From Ochromonas danica (taxonomy: Eukaryota > Sar > Chrysophyceae > Chromulinales > Chromulinaceae): a stretch of DNA of 64,000 nucleotides. Position 1 is the stretch's first letter. Each line of letters starts with the position of its first letter. The notes under the pieces were generated by a model that was not told the origin of the DNA, made no database searches, and saw only the letters and a program-made list of their open reading frames with translations. A program made the translations under genes and the position numbers. The stretch covers positions 1-64,000 of the forward strand of contig VKHL01000073.1 of NCBI GenBank assembly GCA_015146655.1. The letters run 5' to 3'. Below are positions 13,401-21,986 of the stretch, piece after piece.

Positions 13401-14471
13401 GGATCATCGGCCGAGGCGCGGGGTAGAGGGCAGGGATCAGCTAGTGGCTGAGCGGTTTGCACAGAGAAATCGCCTCCACCGAGGAGGTGCATGAGCTGTC
13501 CCTCTCGCAAAGCCGTTCCCCTCACATACCCGAAGAGCGCCACAACACGTTCCTCTCCATCCTGCTCCTCTAGCGGCGTTACGTCCTCAACACGGTCACA
13601 GAGCAAATAAGGATGACTATTGCGCCAGATCAGCGGGCGATACTTGCTGCGCTGCAATTGTAAAGCCAGGCGCTGCACTTCATGCTTGCGGTACTTGCCG
13701 TTCACCACTCCCATGAAGTCAAACATCTTAGCACCTGTTGGCATACAGCGGTCAGAACAGAGTATCAAAGGCAATAAGAGAGAAGGATACCTTTGTAGAT
13801 TTCAGTCCAGAAGCGATGCTTGATTGCCTTTCGCGCGGCTTGCAGGGACTTGTTGGACTTGAAGAGGTCCATGTGAGTGAGAGCTCCCACCACCTGGATT
13901 AGTGACCGAGGGAAAGGGGTCAACGACAAGACGAGAGAGCACAGCAGTGAATGACTCTCACCTTGGGGAAGCCATGCACCTGCAGCATGTTGATGTACTC
14001 GAAGGTGTCCATCTCCAGGCCATAGGAGGCGTCGATCATCAGCACGACGAGGTCAGCCACCTTGGCCAGATCGGTCAAAGAGTAGATGTCCAAGGGAGCC
14101 TCGAAGAAGGTGATGCGCTTCTTCTTGCCAGCGACCACCGTCACGGGCCCCACAGTGTCCACGAGGTTCTGGTTGGTGAACATCTTGACGAGGGAGCGGA
14201 TGAGCGTGGACTTACCCACGCCCTTGGGACCCATCACAACCACAAGAGAAGGAGGAGGTGTCTCTTCAGTGCGATTGATCAGCGGCACCACTTCTTTCTT
14301 CTGCGCGCGGTCCAGATTGCGCTGCATGGCGCGCTTAGTGCTCACAACGTTGGAGACATTGAAGGCACGATTGTTCTTGCGGGTTTTCTTGGAGTGGTCA
14401 TTATCTGACTTCTTAGACTTTCCTTTCTTGTGCTTTCGATTGGATTTTAAGGAAGAAGTTAAGTCTTCCAT
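10412..14471 (-). CDS. BMS1: Ribosome biogenesis GTPase BMS1
   Basis: BMS1 is the nucleolar GTPase of the small-subunit processome and works with RCL1 in 18S rRNA maturation. Exons are 13962-14471, 13791-13893, 11205-13734, 10977-11136 and 10412-10894, giving 1261 aa (human 1282). Introns are 56-82 nt. It has a basic nuclear N-terminus, P-loop GPKGVGKS (81-88), an NKxD-position THMDLF and the AARP2CN-type region. A central stretch of nearly pure Asp/Glu (roughly 12.8-13.1 kb) follows. The C-terminal DUF663 region includes FEDQILMSDIV-like residues, reconstructed across the 11137-11204 intron. A Lys/Arg-rich tail ends the protein. An upstream in-frame non-ATG extension was ignored in favour of the ATG before EDLTSS. 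It is divergent from the gene at 14602, with only 130 bp between them. Confidence 0.95.
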
Positions 14472-14536
14472 GGCGATGCCTTGATTTGCTTGTCTTGTCC
14501 AGTGATTGGAGCTATTATTACCTGCCCACCGCAACA

Positions 14537-14548
14537 GCCAGATTTGGC
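14537..14548. promoter_or_regulatory. Variant palindromic promoter motif GCCAGATTTGGC
   Basis: This one-mismatch relative of CCAGANTCTGG sits between the divergent starts of BMS1 (66 bp away) and the PRMT3-N-like gene (54 bp away), so it may serve both. Confidence 0.35.
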
Positions 14549-14601
14549 AGTTTGGACATCTGGATGTCTCTTGCCTTGTCCCGCGATGTCATTGGCTTGG
14601 A

Positions 14602-15096
14602 ATGGAGACATCGTCTAAAGAAGAAGTTGAAGGGCTGGAAGAGGTCGAGCACTTCGAGGACTGGAGCGAAGGCGAGGAAGAGCATTTCGTCAGCCTCTTC
14701 GACGGCCTCGCCTTCGCCTCCGTGCAGGCCTTGGTCGACCATGACCGCGATGCCCACGGCTTTGACCTGTCTCAAGCGGTGAAAGAGCTTTGCGATGACG
14801 AGATCAGCTTCATCAAACTAGTCAATTTCGTGCGACGCAGAGTGAGAGACAGTCCCGAGGGGCTGCAGGCAGACGCTCTCTGGGAAGACTTGCGGCAGAA
14901 GGGCTTCCTCTCTGACGACCAGAACATGATTCCTGTCCTTCAGGATGACGCCTTGCTCTACCTGTTCGAGGAGGCCTTTGTCTTCGAGAAGGAGGAGCAG
15001 GAGGAGGAGATAGCTCCACGGCGGCCGCAGCAAAGCGAAGACGAGGCCATCGCTGCGGCGCTCAAGTCCATCGAGGAGATGCAAGAGAAGAGCTAG
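14602..15096 (+). CDS. Stand-alone PRMT3 N-terminal-domain-like protein with degenerate zinc finger
   Basis: This is a 164-aa acidic protein from the ATG at 14602; the frame upstream has only a TTG start. Residues 20-110 resemble the N-terminal substrate-recruiting C2H2 domain of arginine methyltransferase PRMT3. Shared features are the LFDGLAFASVQALVDH...H core, then SFIKLVNFVR, then a W...VLQDDALLYLF segment like PRMT3's VLEDDLLLQFD. The two zinc-binding cysteines are replaced (FVSLFD), while the two histidines remain. No methyltransferase domain follows and the gene ends with a Glu-rich coil. In PRMT3 this domain binds ribosomal protein uS5. Sharing a promoter with BMS1 suggests a ribosome-related role, but that is inference. 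Confidence 0.6.
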   Translation: METSSKEEVEGLEEVEHFEDWSEGEEEHFVSLFDGLAFASVQALVDHDRDAHGFDLSQAVKELCDDEISFIKLVNFVRRRVRDSPEGLQADALWEDLRQKGFLSDDQNMIPVLQDDALLYLFEEAFVFEKEEQEEEIAPRRPQQSEDEAIAAALKSIEEMQEKS

Positions 15097-15352
15097 TCTA
15101 AGCCAAGTAAACGACAACACGCTATCTTACACCGCCTTACACATCGCATCACCAGCACATTGCCTAACCTCGCCACTATTGCCTCAAACTGATTGGCAAC
15201 AAGCAAGGCGAATGACTACTAAGTTAGGAAAAGACACGCTATTGCCTAAATTAGGAGCAGGTGCGCTACTGCTGGCATTGCAATGCTGACGGAGCCATGG
15301 ATACACTATGATACATTCCACCTCCCTCTCTATCATACCTTCTACCTCCCTC

Positions 15353-16041
15353 CTAGGTCTGCTTCTCAAACCATTCAGGGTACTTGAGATAGAGGCCGAC
15401 TTCAAGAAAACCAACAAGGGCCCAACTCGAGCCAGTGGCGTAGGTCAGCGTCTGGGGGTCTCCCAAGCCGAAGGAGAGGAAGGCAATACTGATCGAACAA
15501 TAAGAGAGAGAGAGAGAGAGTGATCAGCTTTGTCATGACCTATTCAATGAAAAGAAGGCGATGTCATCTTACAAAATGATGAAGAAGGCTTTGCCCATGG
15601 GGCCGTAGAGGAAGCCGAAGTTTCTGCGGAAGAGATGGTCCAGCCACTCGATGTGGCGCAGCTCGATGGTCTCGAAGGCGAGCAGCAAGGTCGAGAAGAA
15701 TAGCATGTACGATATCACGAAGATCTTCTCCACAGCGTCGACGCCATTGAGGTATTCTATAGACAGAGAAGTGGTAAGAGGGTGTAAGGAAAGGGAAAAG
15801 GGGAATAGAGCTAACCTAGTCCCACGACCGCTGTGACGATCATGAGAATACAGAGAAGTATGGTGATGATTTTCAAACAATAATAAACAAGATTGGCTCG
15901 CCGATCCAAATCAGCTGAGACTGTCTTCTGGATGGGCTGGCCGGGAGAGGCGGCAGGATGAAGAGGCTGAACATCATCCAGGCCTTCTTCACGCAGCCAT
16001 GGAGGAGTAGAAGCTGCGTTAGGTGTAACAGAACTCATCAT
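15353..16041 (-). CDS. TVP15-like / COPI-associated Golgi membrane protein
   Basis: This is a 181-aa protein with four predicted membrane helices and a proline-rich cytosolic N-terminus. Exons are 15816-16041, 15573-15756 and 15353-15488, and the spliced length is exactly 182 codons. Introns are 59 and 84 nt. The order of helices and the conserved FRRNFGFLYGPMGKAFFI segment fit the COPI-associated protein family (TVP15 in yeast), which are late-Golgi vesicle proteins. The last exon ends in a conserved-looking WALVGFLEVGLYLKYPEWF stretch. It converges with the PRMT3-N-like gene. Confidence 0.72.
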
Positions 16042-16471
16042 CTTGCTTGGGCTGGGAGAAGGTCAAGAGGGGAGGAAGAGATGATGATGATGATGAACTA
16101 AACCAGATCAAGAAGTTCCCACACAGAAAGGGGCTTAACTTCCCACACCCCGCGCAAAAGAAGAATAACCAAACAGTACACAACCATGAAGGTTATAGTT
16201 ACTTTCAAAAACAAAGGGCTCACGCTGGCAAATTACAATCGACTTCTAAGTCAAGTAGATGTGTTCAAGGGCTGAGGGATCTACCAGCTACTGAAAAAAA
16301 GAAAAAAAACCATCAACACAACAACACATTCGAAATCAAACAAGACTGGAAGAGCGAAGATCGGACGACAAATGTTGTCCGACCGTTCAGAGAAAGAAGG
16401 AAAGAAGAAACCACGGCGTATGTACAAGGAAGAAATACACAAAATATTGAGAGCAGCCAGCTCTCAAAAGC

Positions 16472-17584
16472 CTAAGGTCCAATGAGTAAGAAGGGGTGGC
16501 GAATGGCCTGAGTGCTTGTCAGTCTGTCCTCCACGCGACTTTGAAGTAGCGCCTGAACAAAATCACGACAACGATCACTCACGCCACCATGCCAAATATC
16601 CTCGGTAAACAGGTCTTTATCACCGTTCTCGAGGTCTTCGAGGGTGTACGGCATATGCCCAGAAAGAAGCAGATAAGCCAACACACCCAACGCCCACATA
16701 TCCATATCAGGACGACAAGGAAGACTGCGATGAGGCACCGGAGGTTGATAGAGACGCAAATCATCATAGTCTTCCATCTCATGCGCATTAGAAGCAAGCG
16801 GGTGGCGCAATACATCCTCACCACATCCGGACTCGACGGCGAGCGAGAGAGCCGCGACTTGAAGATCAAAACGCTTGGTAAGAGCCAGATCTCGCATACT
16901 GGCACCGTCCGCACCGCTATTACTTGCTATGTCCCTCACCATAAAATTGCTTGGGCGCAAGTCACGCAGTACAACACCATGGTCATGACAAAATTGAAGA
17001 GCAGAGACAATGGTCTTGATGACATGGTGCACAACCGACGGCCCCAAAGGCATCGGCAAGTCACTGTCCGAAGGGAAAAGCAACTCGGTTAACCTTCCCG
17101 GATCAATCACCTCCAAAACTGCATAGGTTGCTCCTTCAGTCGTAAAGACCTCTATGAGGCGAGGCAGCATGGAGTGCACGGGCAGCCGAGCCAACAGTCG
17201 CAGTTCTTTCAGCGTCCACGACTGATCCTCCTTAGGATAAGCGTGATGATGGTATTCTTGGATAGAAACCTTATCACCAGACGCAGCACTCTCAGCCAAA
17301 TAGCAGGTAATATGTGGAGGTTTCCTGAGGAAAGAACAATCACAAGGTGAGGTTCTGGAAGACAAAAAGAAAGAAAGAAAGCGCAATTTCACCAACCCCT
17401 GACAACTGCACAGTATTCGATATCCATCTGCTTTAAAGGCCATGGGATGACCATATCTCTTCTTAATGTTGCCAAAGCCGCCATGCTGCAAATCGTTGAT
17501 CTCGATCGTGGTGGATGTTCCGGTTGAAGTGCGTCTCTTCGTAACAGCTTCAGGATGGACGAGCTGAGACTCCGCACAACCCAT
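16472..17584 (-). CDS. N-terminally acylated protein pseudokinase
   Basis: This kinase fold of about 346-370 aa begins MGCAES, a classic N-myristoylation plus palmitoylation signal, so it probably sits on a membrane. The C-lobe (DMWALGVLAYLLLSGHMPY, then DRLTSTQAIRHPFL) is CAMK/CDPK-like. Key residues are altered. The VAIK lysine position reads VSIQ, HRDLKPEN reads LRDLRPSN, and no clear DFG is seen (FDLQ near the place), so catalysis is doubtful. A pyrimidine-rich 72-nt in-frame segment at 17325-17396 looks like an intron; an 87-nt version is also possible. The open frame reads through either way. It is divergent from the methyltransferase at 17906. Confidence 0.72.
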   Translation of the reverse strand: MGCAESQLVHPEAVTKRRTSTGTSTTIEINDLQHGGFGNIKKRYGHPMAFKADGYRILCSCQGLVKLRFLSFFLSSRTSPCDCSFLRKPPHITCYLAESAASGDKVSIQEYHHHAYPKEDQSWTLKELRLLARLPVHSMLPRLIEVFTTEGATYAVLEVIDPGRLTELLFPSDSDLPMPLGPSVVHHVIKTIVSALQFCHDHGVVLRDLRPSNFMVRDIASNSGADGASMRDLALTKRFDLQVAALSLAVESGCGEDVLRHPLASNAHEMEDYDDLRLYQPPVPHRSLPCRPDMDMWALGVLAYLLLSGHMPYTLEDLENGDKDLFTEDIWHGGVSDRCRDFVQALLQSRVEDRLTSTQAIRHPFLLIGP

Positions 17585-17905
17585 ATCTAATCACTATTCG
17601 ATCGAGGCAAAGTGATAATGGCGGGCAGCAAGGGGTGGCAAGGCTTCTGGTCAGGCGAGATCTTTGATCGTTGTTTGTATTTTGAGGATGAGAGCGGGCA
17701 GGAAGGCGACGGCAGAGCGAGAGCGGCAGTGGTGGAGACGCAGCGCGGCGGTTGCAGCCCCCGACCCCGCGACCAAACCAACGCATCAAACTTTGCTCCC
17801 CTTTAACTTCCCCGCGGCAACTAGCTTTTCCTCTAGAAAGACGCGTTTGTTTTCAATCCTCACCCTCTGTTGGTGAAAAGATGGACAGGAGATTTTGACG
17901 AGGCA

Positions 17906-19480
17906 ATGATCAATATCAAGGATGTTCTGACCACTGGGATAGCTCAAGGCCTTAAAAACCCCAAGCATCAGCGCGCCCTTCAAAATCTGCGCTGGCGTCA
18001 GGCGTATCAGCATAGCGAGATCTTCGAGTATTGCTTCCAGGACGAGGTTGTCTTGACTTTCACTCAAATTCCCAATGGCGAATTGAAAGGATTTGGTACT
18101 GGAACCTTTGTATGGCCTGCAGCGCAAGTGCTGGCGAAGTACTTCGAGAAGCGCTTTGCCAAAGAGTCTCTGGCGGGGAAGCGCGTCTGCGAGCTGGGAA
18201 GCGGCGTGGGCCTCAATGGCATCGTTGCAGCTCTTTTAGGTGCGGATGAAGTGGTTCTTACTGACCAGGAGATTCTTTTGCCTCTCTTGCGTGACAATCT
18301 GGAGGCTGTGAGATGTCGTTTGCTGCAAGCTGGCCGTGAAGATCTCCATCGCCGCCTTGAAGGTGTTCGTGTTGCGGCCTACGACTGGAATGACCCTAAC
18401 AGCTTCGCTCAGGAATCGTTCGACATTTTGATAGTATCAGACTGTGTTCTGCCCAAATTGTTCCCCATTGCTTCGCTGGTGGCAGCCATGCGTCGCCTCT
18501 TCTCGCCCTTGACTGTCGCCTTCCTGTCCTACGAACACAGACCCTTCCCTCACTATGACCCTCGGCAGGAGTTTGCACGACTCTCTGAGATAGAGGGATT
18601 ATCGGTCTCTCTGATATCGCAACAAGAGCACTGTTCTACTTGCTGTGCTGACGACATCGAGATTTGGAGAGTTACGTTAGCAAAGGAAGGGCCCACGCCT
18701 ACACCCTCTGTAGTGTTCGACAGTTGGGGCGAGGAACTGAAGGAGATTAGAATAAGTCTTAACGGCCAACCGTTAACTCTCGTTCAAGAGCCGGGAAATG
18801 GATCTCTGGGTGCTTCCCTGTGGCCATCAGCTGCGGTGCTTACTCGCCTAATTCTTCGTGAAGAATTTCTTCAGCTCGTTTGGCCAAGTGACTCTCCGCC
18901 TATTGAAGATGCCATTGCAATAGAGTTAGGAGCAGGTTGTGGACTCGTGTCATTAGCTTTGCGTCTTCGTGGTCTCAGGTCAGTGGTAGCCACGGATCGC
19001 CCAGCTCTCTCTCCACTGCTAGAACACAACCTGCATTTGCTGGATGGCTTGGTAAAGGGAAGTGCACAAGTACATGCCTTGGACTGGACGGTACCAGATC
19101 TGTCAGCGCTAAGCTCGTTGCTTAATGCCGAGTCTAATCGTTGGCCGCAGCTTATCGTCTGTTGTGATTGCCTCTATGCCTCTACTTCTGTGATGCCAAT
19201 GGTGGAGTTGCTGGAGAAGTTGGCTGGGCCAGAGACAATCATTCTAGTCGCAAATGAACTCCGGACGGCGTTGGAGGAGTTTTTGTTTATCCTTCGGCAT
19301 CGTGAAGAGGACAGCGACGAGTCGGCGGGAGGGGCCGTTATTGAAGAGCTGCAAGTGTGCGATGAAGATCTGCTTCTTGTGCGATCAGCTAACCAGTTCC
19401 GCGTCTCTCCGCCTGTGCGTGTCTTTACTGTTCGCTTTCCACATAAAGCGAGAGGGCAGAAGGACGTGACGTTGGATTAA
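17906..19480 (+). CDS. Tandem METTL21-like lysine methyltransferase
   Basis: This 524-aa single-exon protein has two successive family-16 (METTL21/EEF2KMT type) methyltransferase domains. The first SAM-binding motif is VCELGSGVGLNGIVAALLG, after a FGTGTFVWPAAQVLA entry segment, with a post-motif ILIVSDCVLPKLF. The second is AIELGAGCGLVSLALRLRG, after ASLWPSAAVLTRLI, followed by LIVCCDCLYAS. Both halves keep the glycine-rich loop and the acidic residue ending beta-2 (TDQE, TDRP). These enzymes usually methylate lysine on translation factors or chaperones. The duplicated, fused layout is unusual. The first ATG in frame is 17906; the frame extends 12 codons further only from a TTG. Confidence 0.8.
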   Translation: MINIKDVLTTGIAQGLKNPKHQRALQNLRWRQAYQHSEIFEYCFQDEVVLTFTQIPNGELKGFGTGTFVWPAAQVLAKYFEKRFAKESLAGKRVCELGSGVGLNGIVAALLGADEVVLTDQEILLPLLRDNLEAVRCRLLQAGREDLHRRLEGVRVAAYDWNDPNSFAQESFDILIVSDCVLPKLFPIASLVAAMRRLFSPLTVAFLSYEHRPFPHYDPRQEFARLSEIEGLSVSLISQQEHCSTCCADDIEIWRVTLAKEGPTPTPSVVFDSWGEELKEIRISLNGQPLTLVQEPGNGSLGASLWPSAAVLTRLILREEFLQLVWPSDSPPIEDAIAIELGAGCGLVSLALRLRGLRSVVATDRPALSPLLEHNLHLLDGLVKGSAQVHALDWTVPDLSALSSLLNAESNRWPQLIVCCDCLYASTSVMPMVELLEKLAGPETIILVANELRTALEEFLFILRHREEDSDESAGGAVIEELQVCDEDLLLVRSANQFRVSPPVRVFTVRFPHKARGQKDVTLD

Positions 19481-19642
19481 CGAAAATTAATTTTATAGTA
19501 TATATAGTACTGCTGAGCTAGAAAATGCATAGTGAAAATATCAATTCAGAATATTAAGCATTCCCTCGCGTAGCATGCGAGGAGTTCCGACGACGACAAA
19601 CAAAAACAAAACAAACAGAAGACCTTTCATAGGAAGCACGCG

Positions 19643-20194
19643 TTAGAAAAGGACAAACTGGAGGTCTCCATCCGCGGCGTCGGTGGATCCGAAATGTCTC
19701 ATGACAGTGTAGTACTCCATGTCCAGCAGGAAGCCACTCGCCTTGTTGGCGTTGCGCGCGCAGCAGCCGTTGCAGTCGCCGTTGCCGCACGTGTCCACGA
19801 TGGTCGCGTTGAAGACCTGCGATTTGCCCTGATATACCTTTGAAATCTGTATCTTTCGATTGGCATAGCGACTGGCCCAGTGCTTCCCTGACGGGTCGCT
19901 ATTGTCGTAGAAGGCGACCAAGTTGTGGCTGGTGACGTACTGGAAGGAGACATGGCCCTCAGGGTTGGAGGAGGAGACGAAGGCGGCGAAGTCTCCCATA
20001 TACTTGCAGCCCGAGTAATCATCACATTCATCCTTGGGAGCATTTGGATCGTAATTGGGCGAGTCGGGGCAGCAGAAAGGGTAGCTGCTGTAGTAGGTGA
20101 AGGCAGCCTTCTGAGAGGCGCTCGATGAACTCTCAGCAAGACAAGACACCAAACTGAACAAGAAGAACAACAGAGCAAAGAGTTGAACCATCAT
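19643..20194 (-). CDS. Secreted double-psi beta-barrel (expansin/RlpA-like) cysteine-rich protein
   Basis: This 183-aa protein starts with a strong signal peptide (MMVQLFALLFFLFSLVSCLA). The mature part has paired cysteines, a DDYSGCKYMGDFAAF segment, ASRYANRKIQISK and IVDTCGNGDCNGCC, then GFLLDMEYYTVMRHFG. This pattern matches secreted double-psi beta-barrel proteins of the RlpA/expansin-like group found in protists and fungi. They bind polysaccharide or matrix rather than having proven catalysis. The long open frame continues 99 codons upstream, but those residues overlap the divergent ARP4 gene, and the ATG pair at 20189-20194 fits the signal peptide. Only 143 bp separate it from ARP4. Confidence 0.78.
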   Translation of the reverse strand: MMVQLFALLFFLFSLVSCLAESSSSASQKAAFTYYSSYPFCCPDSPNYDPNAPKDECDDYSGCKYMGDFAAFVSSSNPEGHVSFQYVTSHNLVAFYDNSDPSGKHWASRYANRKIQISKVYQGKSQVFNATIVDTCGNGDCNGCCARNANKASGFLLDMEYYTVMRHFGSTDAADGDLQFVLF

Positions 20195-20274
20195 TTGGGT
20201 CCAACAAGAGTTCCAGCGGGTATAATAGCAAAGATCGCCTGCAGACAATGTGGCATGGGAAGGCAGTCTAGATT

Positions 20275-20287
20275 GCCAAATTCTGGC
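20275..20287. promoter_or_regulatory. Variant palindromic promoter motif GCCAAATTCTGGC
   Basis: This one-base variant of GCCAGANTCTGGC lies in the 143-bp gap between the divergent barrel protein (81 bp) and ARP4 (51 bp) starts. Confidence 0.35.
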
Positions 20288-20337
20288 GGCAGGCTGCAGT
20301 ACCAACCCCAAGCAGTGCCTGAAAAAGGGAAGGAAGG

Positions 20338-21799
20338 ATGTTCTTTGGAGGTGATAATCTGGGAGCAGTGGTGGCTGATATTGGGACACAGAACACTCGG
20401 ATAGGGTTTGCAGGAGAGGATGCACCCCGAGCGTTCCATCCCACGGCTGTTGGCGTGACAGAGAACTCGTCGCGCTCGCTCTCCATCCCATTCACCAAAC
20501 CTCCTCTCGATCTGGAGGTGCAGAGCCCGGTAGTCGATGGTCTTATCGCGGATTTCGACCTGTACCAATTTCTATGGGAGGAGAACCTTCGCAGCCAGCT
20601 GAAGACAGACCTCAAGGAGACGCCCGTCTTCCTGGCAGAGAAGCCGTACCAGCCGCCCGCCACGCGATACAAGTGAGGCACTGCTCCGACCCTGACCCCG
20701 ACCCAGTCCACTGACAACTAACCATTCACTGTCTTGTGTTGACCAGACTGGCGGAGCTCATGTTCGAGACCTTCTCCGCCTCCGCCTTCTTCCTCTCCAA
20801 GGACAGCGTTCTCTCCTGCTACGCCTGCGGCAAGACCACAGGAATGGCCACAGACCTCGGTGAGACAAGCAGCTTCCTCCTGATTTGTTTCGAGTTTTGA
20901 CCGTTTTGTTTGCTTCCTTGCGATTAGGTCAGTCAGGTGCCACCATTTGCCCAGTGCTGGAAGGCTTTTGCGAGCTGAAGGCTTTGGTACGGGCACCCAT
21001 CGGTGGAAATAGCTTGGACGAGCTTCTATTGCGACTGCTTGAGAAGCGCTTGGGACAGGCCCCCAAGCCTCTTTACACCTTCACCAAGAACCTACACGCT
21101 CAGCAGACAAGCACGCTGCCTCATCTCCTCCAGCCATCTGAGCTGGCAATCGAGCCAACAGGTCTTGAGGGACGAGTGAGGCCATCTTTCGCACGCTATC
21201 AGACATATGCTCTCGCCAGGGAGATGCGTGAAGCCATCGGCAAGGTGAGCGAGACGCCTCTCTTCGACTACTCGCTGCCCACAGCCTTCGGCTACAACAA
21301 CCCGCTCGTGGACCTCAATGTGGATGCTCGATATCTCAATCTCCCTGCCACAGCCTATGAGCTTCCCGATGGGACGGTTGTAGATGTGGGTTTAGAGAGG
21401 TTTCTTCTGCCTGAGGCCTACTTCGAGCCGGCGTTAATGTTCTCGGCGGATGACCTCGCGAGACAGAGCTGCATTGGCCTGCCCAAGGCCTTGCTGGGAG
21501 GGTTACTGCAGTGTGAAATTGATACTCATGCTGCACTACTCAACAATATCGTTTTGGGTGGTGGCCTGTTGTTGGAAGGCTTTCCAGACCGTTTCAAGGC
21601 CGCGCTGGACGTGGCCGTCTATCCTTCCCTGCCCTCGGCCAAGGTTCGTGTCTTTAGTCAGTCTTCAAGTGACCGCGTCTGTGGGGCTTGGCTTGGCGGG
21701 TCAATCGCAGCCTCTCTGGGCTCGCTGCATGATCTGTGGGTCTCGCGCAGAGAATACGAAGAGTTCGGGGCGACTGTTCTTGACAGAAAATGTCCTTAG
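20338..21799 (+). CDS. ARP4: Actin-related protein 4 (BAF53/ACTL6 type)
   Basis: This is a nuclear actin-related protein, a shared subunit of INO80/SWR1, NuA4 and SWI/SNF-type chromatin complexes. Exons are 20338-20672, 20747-20859 and 20928-21799, giving 439 aa (family 430-490). Introns are 74 and 68 nt. The N-terminus MFFGGDNLGAVVADIG followed by RIGFAGEDAPRAFHPT is diagnostic for ARP4 rather than actin. Further support comes from the PVVDG...FDLYQFLWE segment, the phosphate loop region, NNIVLGGGLLLEGF and AWLGGSIAASLGSLHDLWVSR near the C-terminus. It is divergent from the secreted barrel gene and convergent with the 985-aa orphan. Confidence 0.92.
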
Positions 21800-21986
21800 C
21801 ATTGCATTGCATTACATTGCATTGCTGGCCGCCGTCCTCGTCCTTGTATAGACAGATAGATCGTTGTAAACTGAACACCTCCCTTTCCGAATCAAAACTC
21901 ACAGTCTAGCTAACATTAGTCTTAACATCGGAATAAATGACAATAAAACAACAAAACAATAGCTGAGAGAGAGCAGAGAAGCTAAA

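Noticed and set aside
12743-13426. A 227-codon plus-strand frame rich in Ile, Leu and Phe
   Set aside because: It is the antisense of the Asp/Glu-rich middle of BMS1; acidic codons read backwards give a false hydrophobic protein.
19643-20491. A longer 282-codon secreted protein
   Set aside because: The upstream 99 codons overlap the divergent ARP4 first exon; a signal peptide begins precisely at the downstream ATG.
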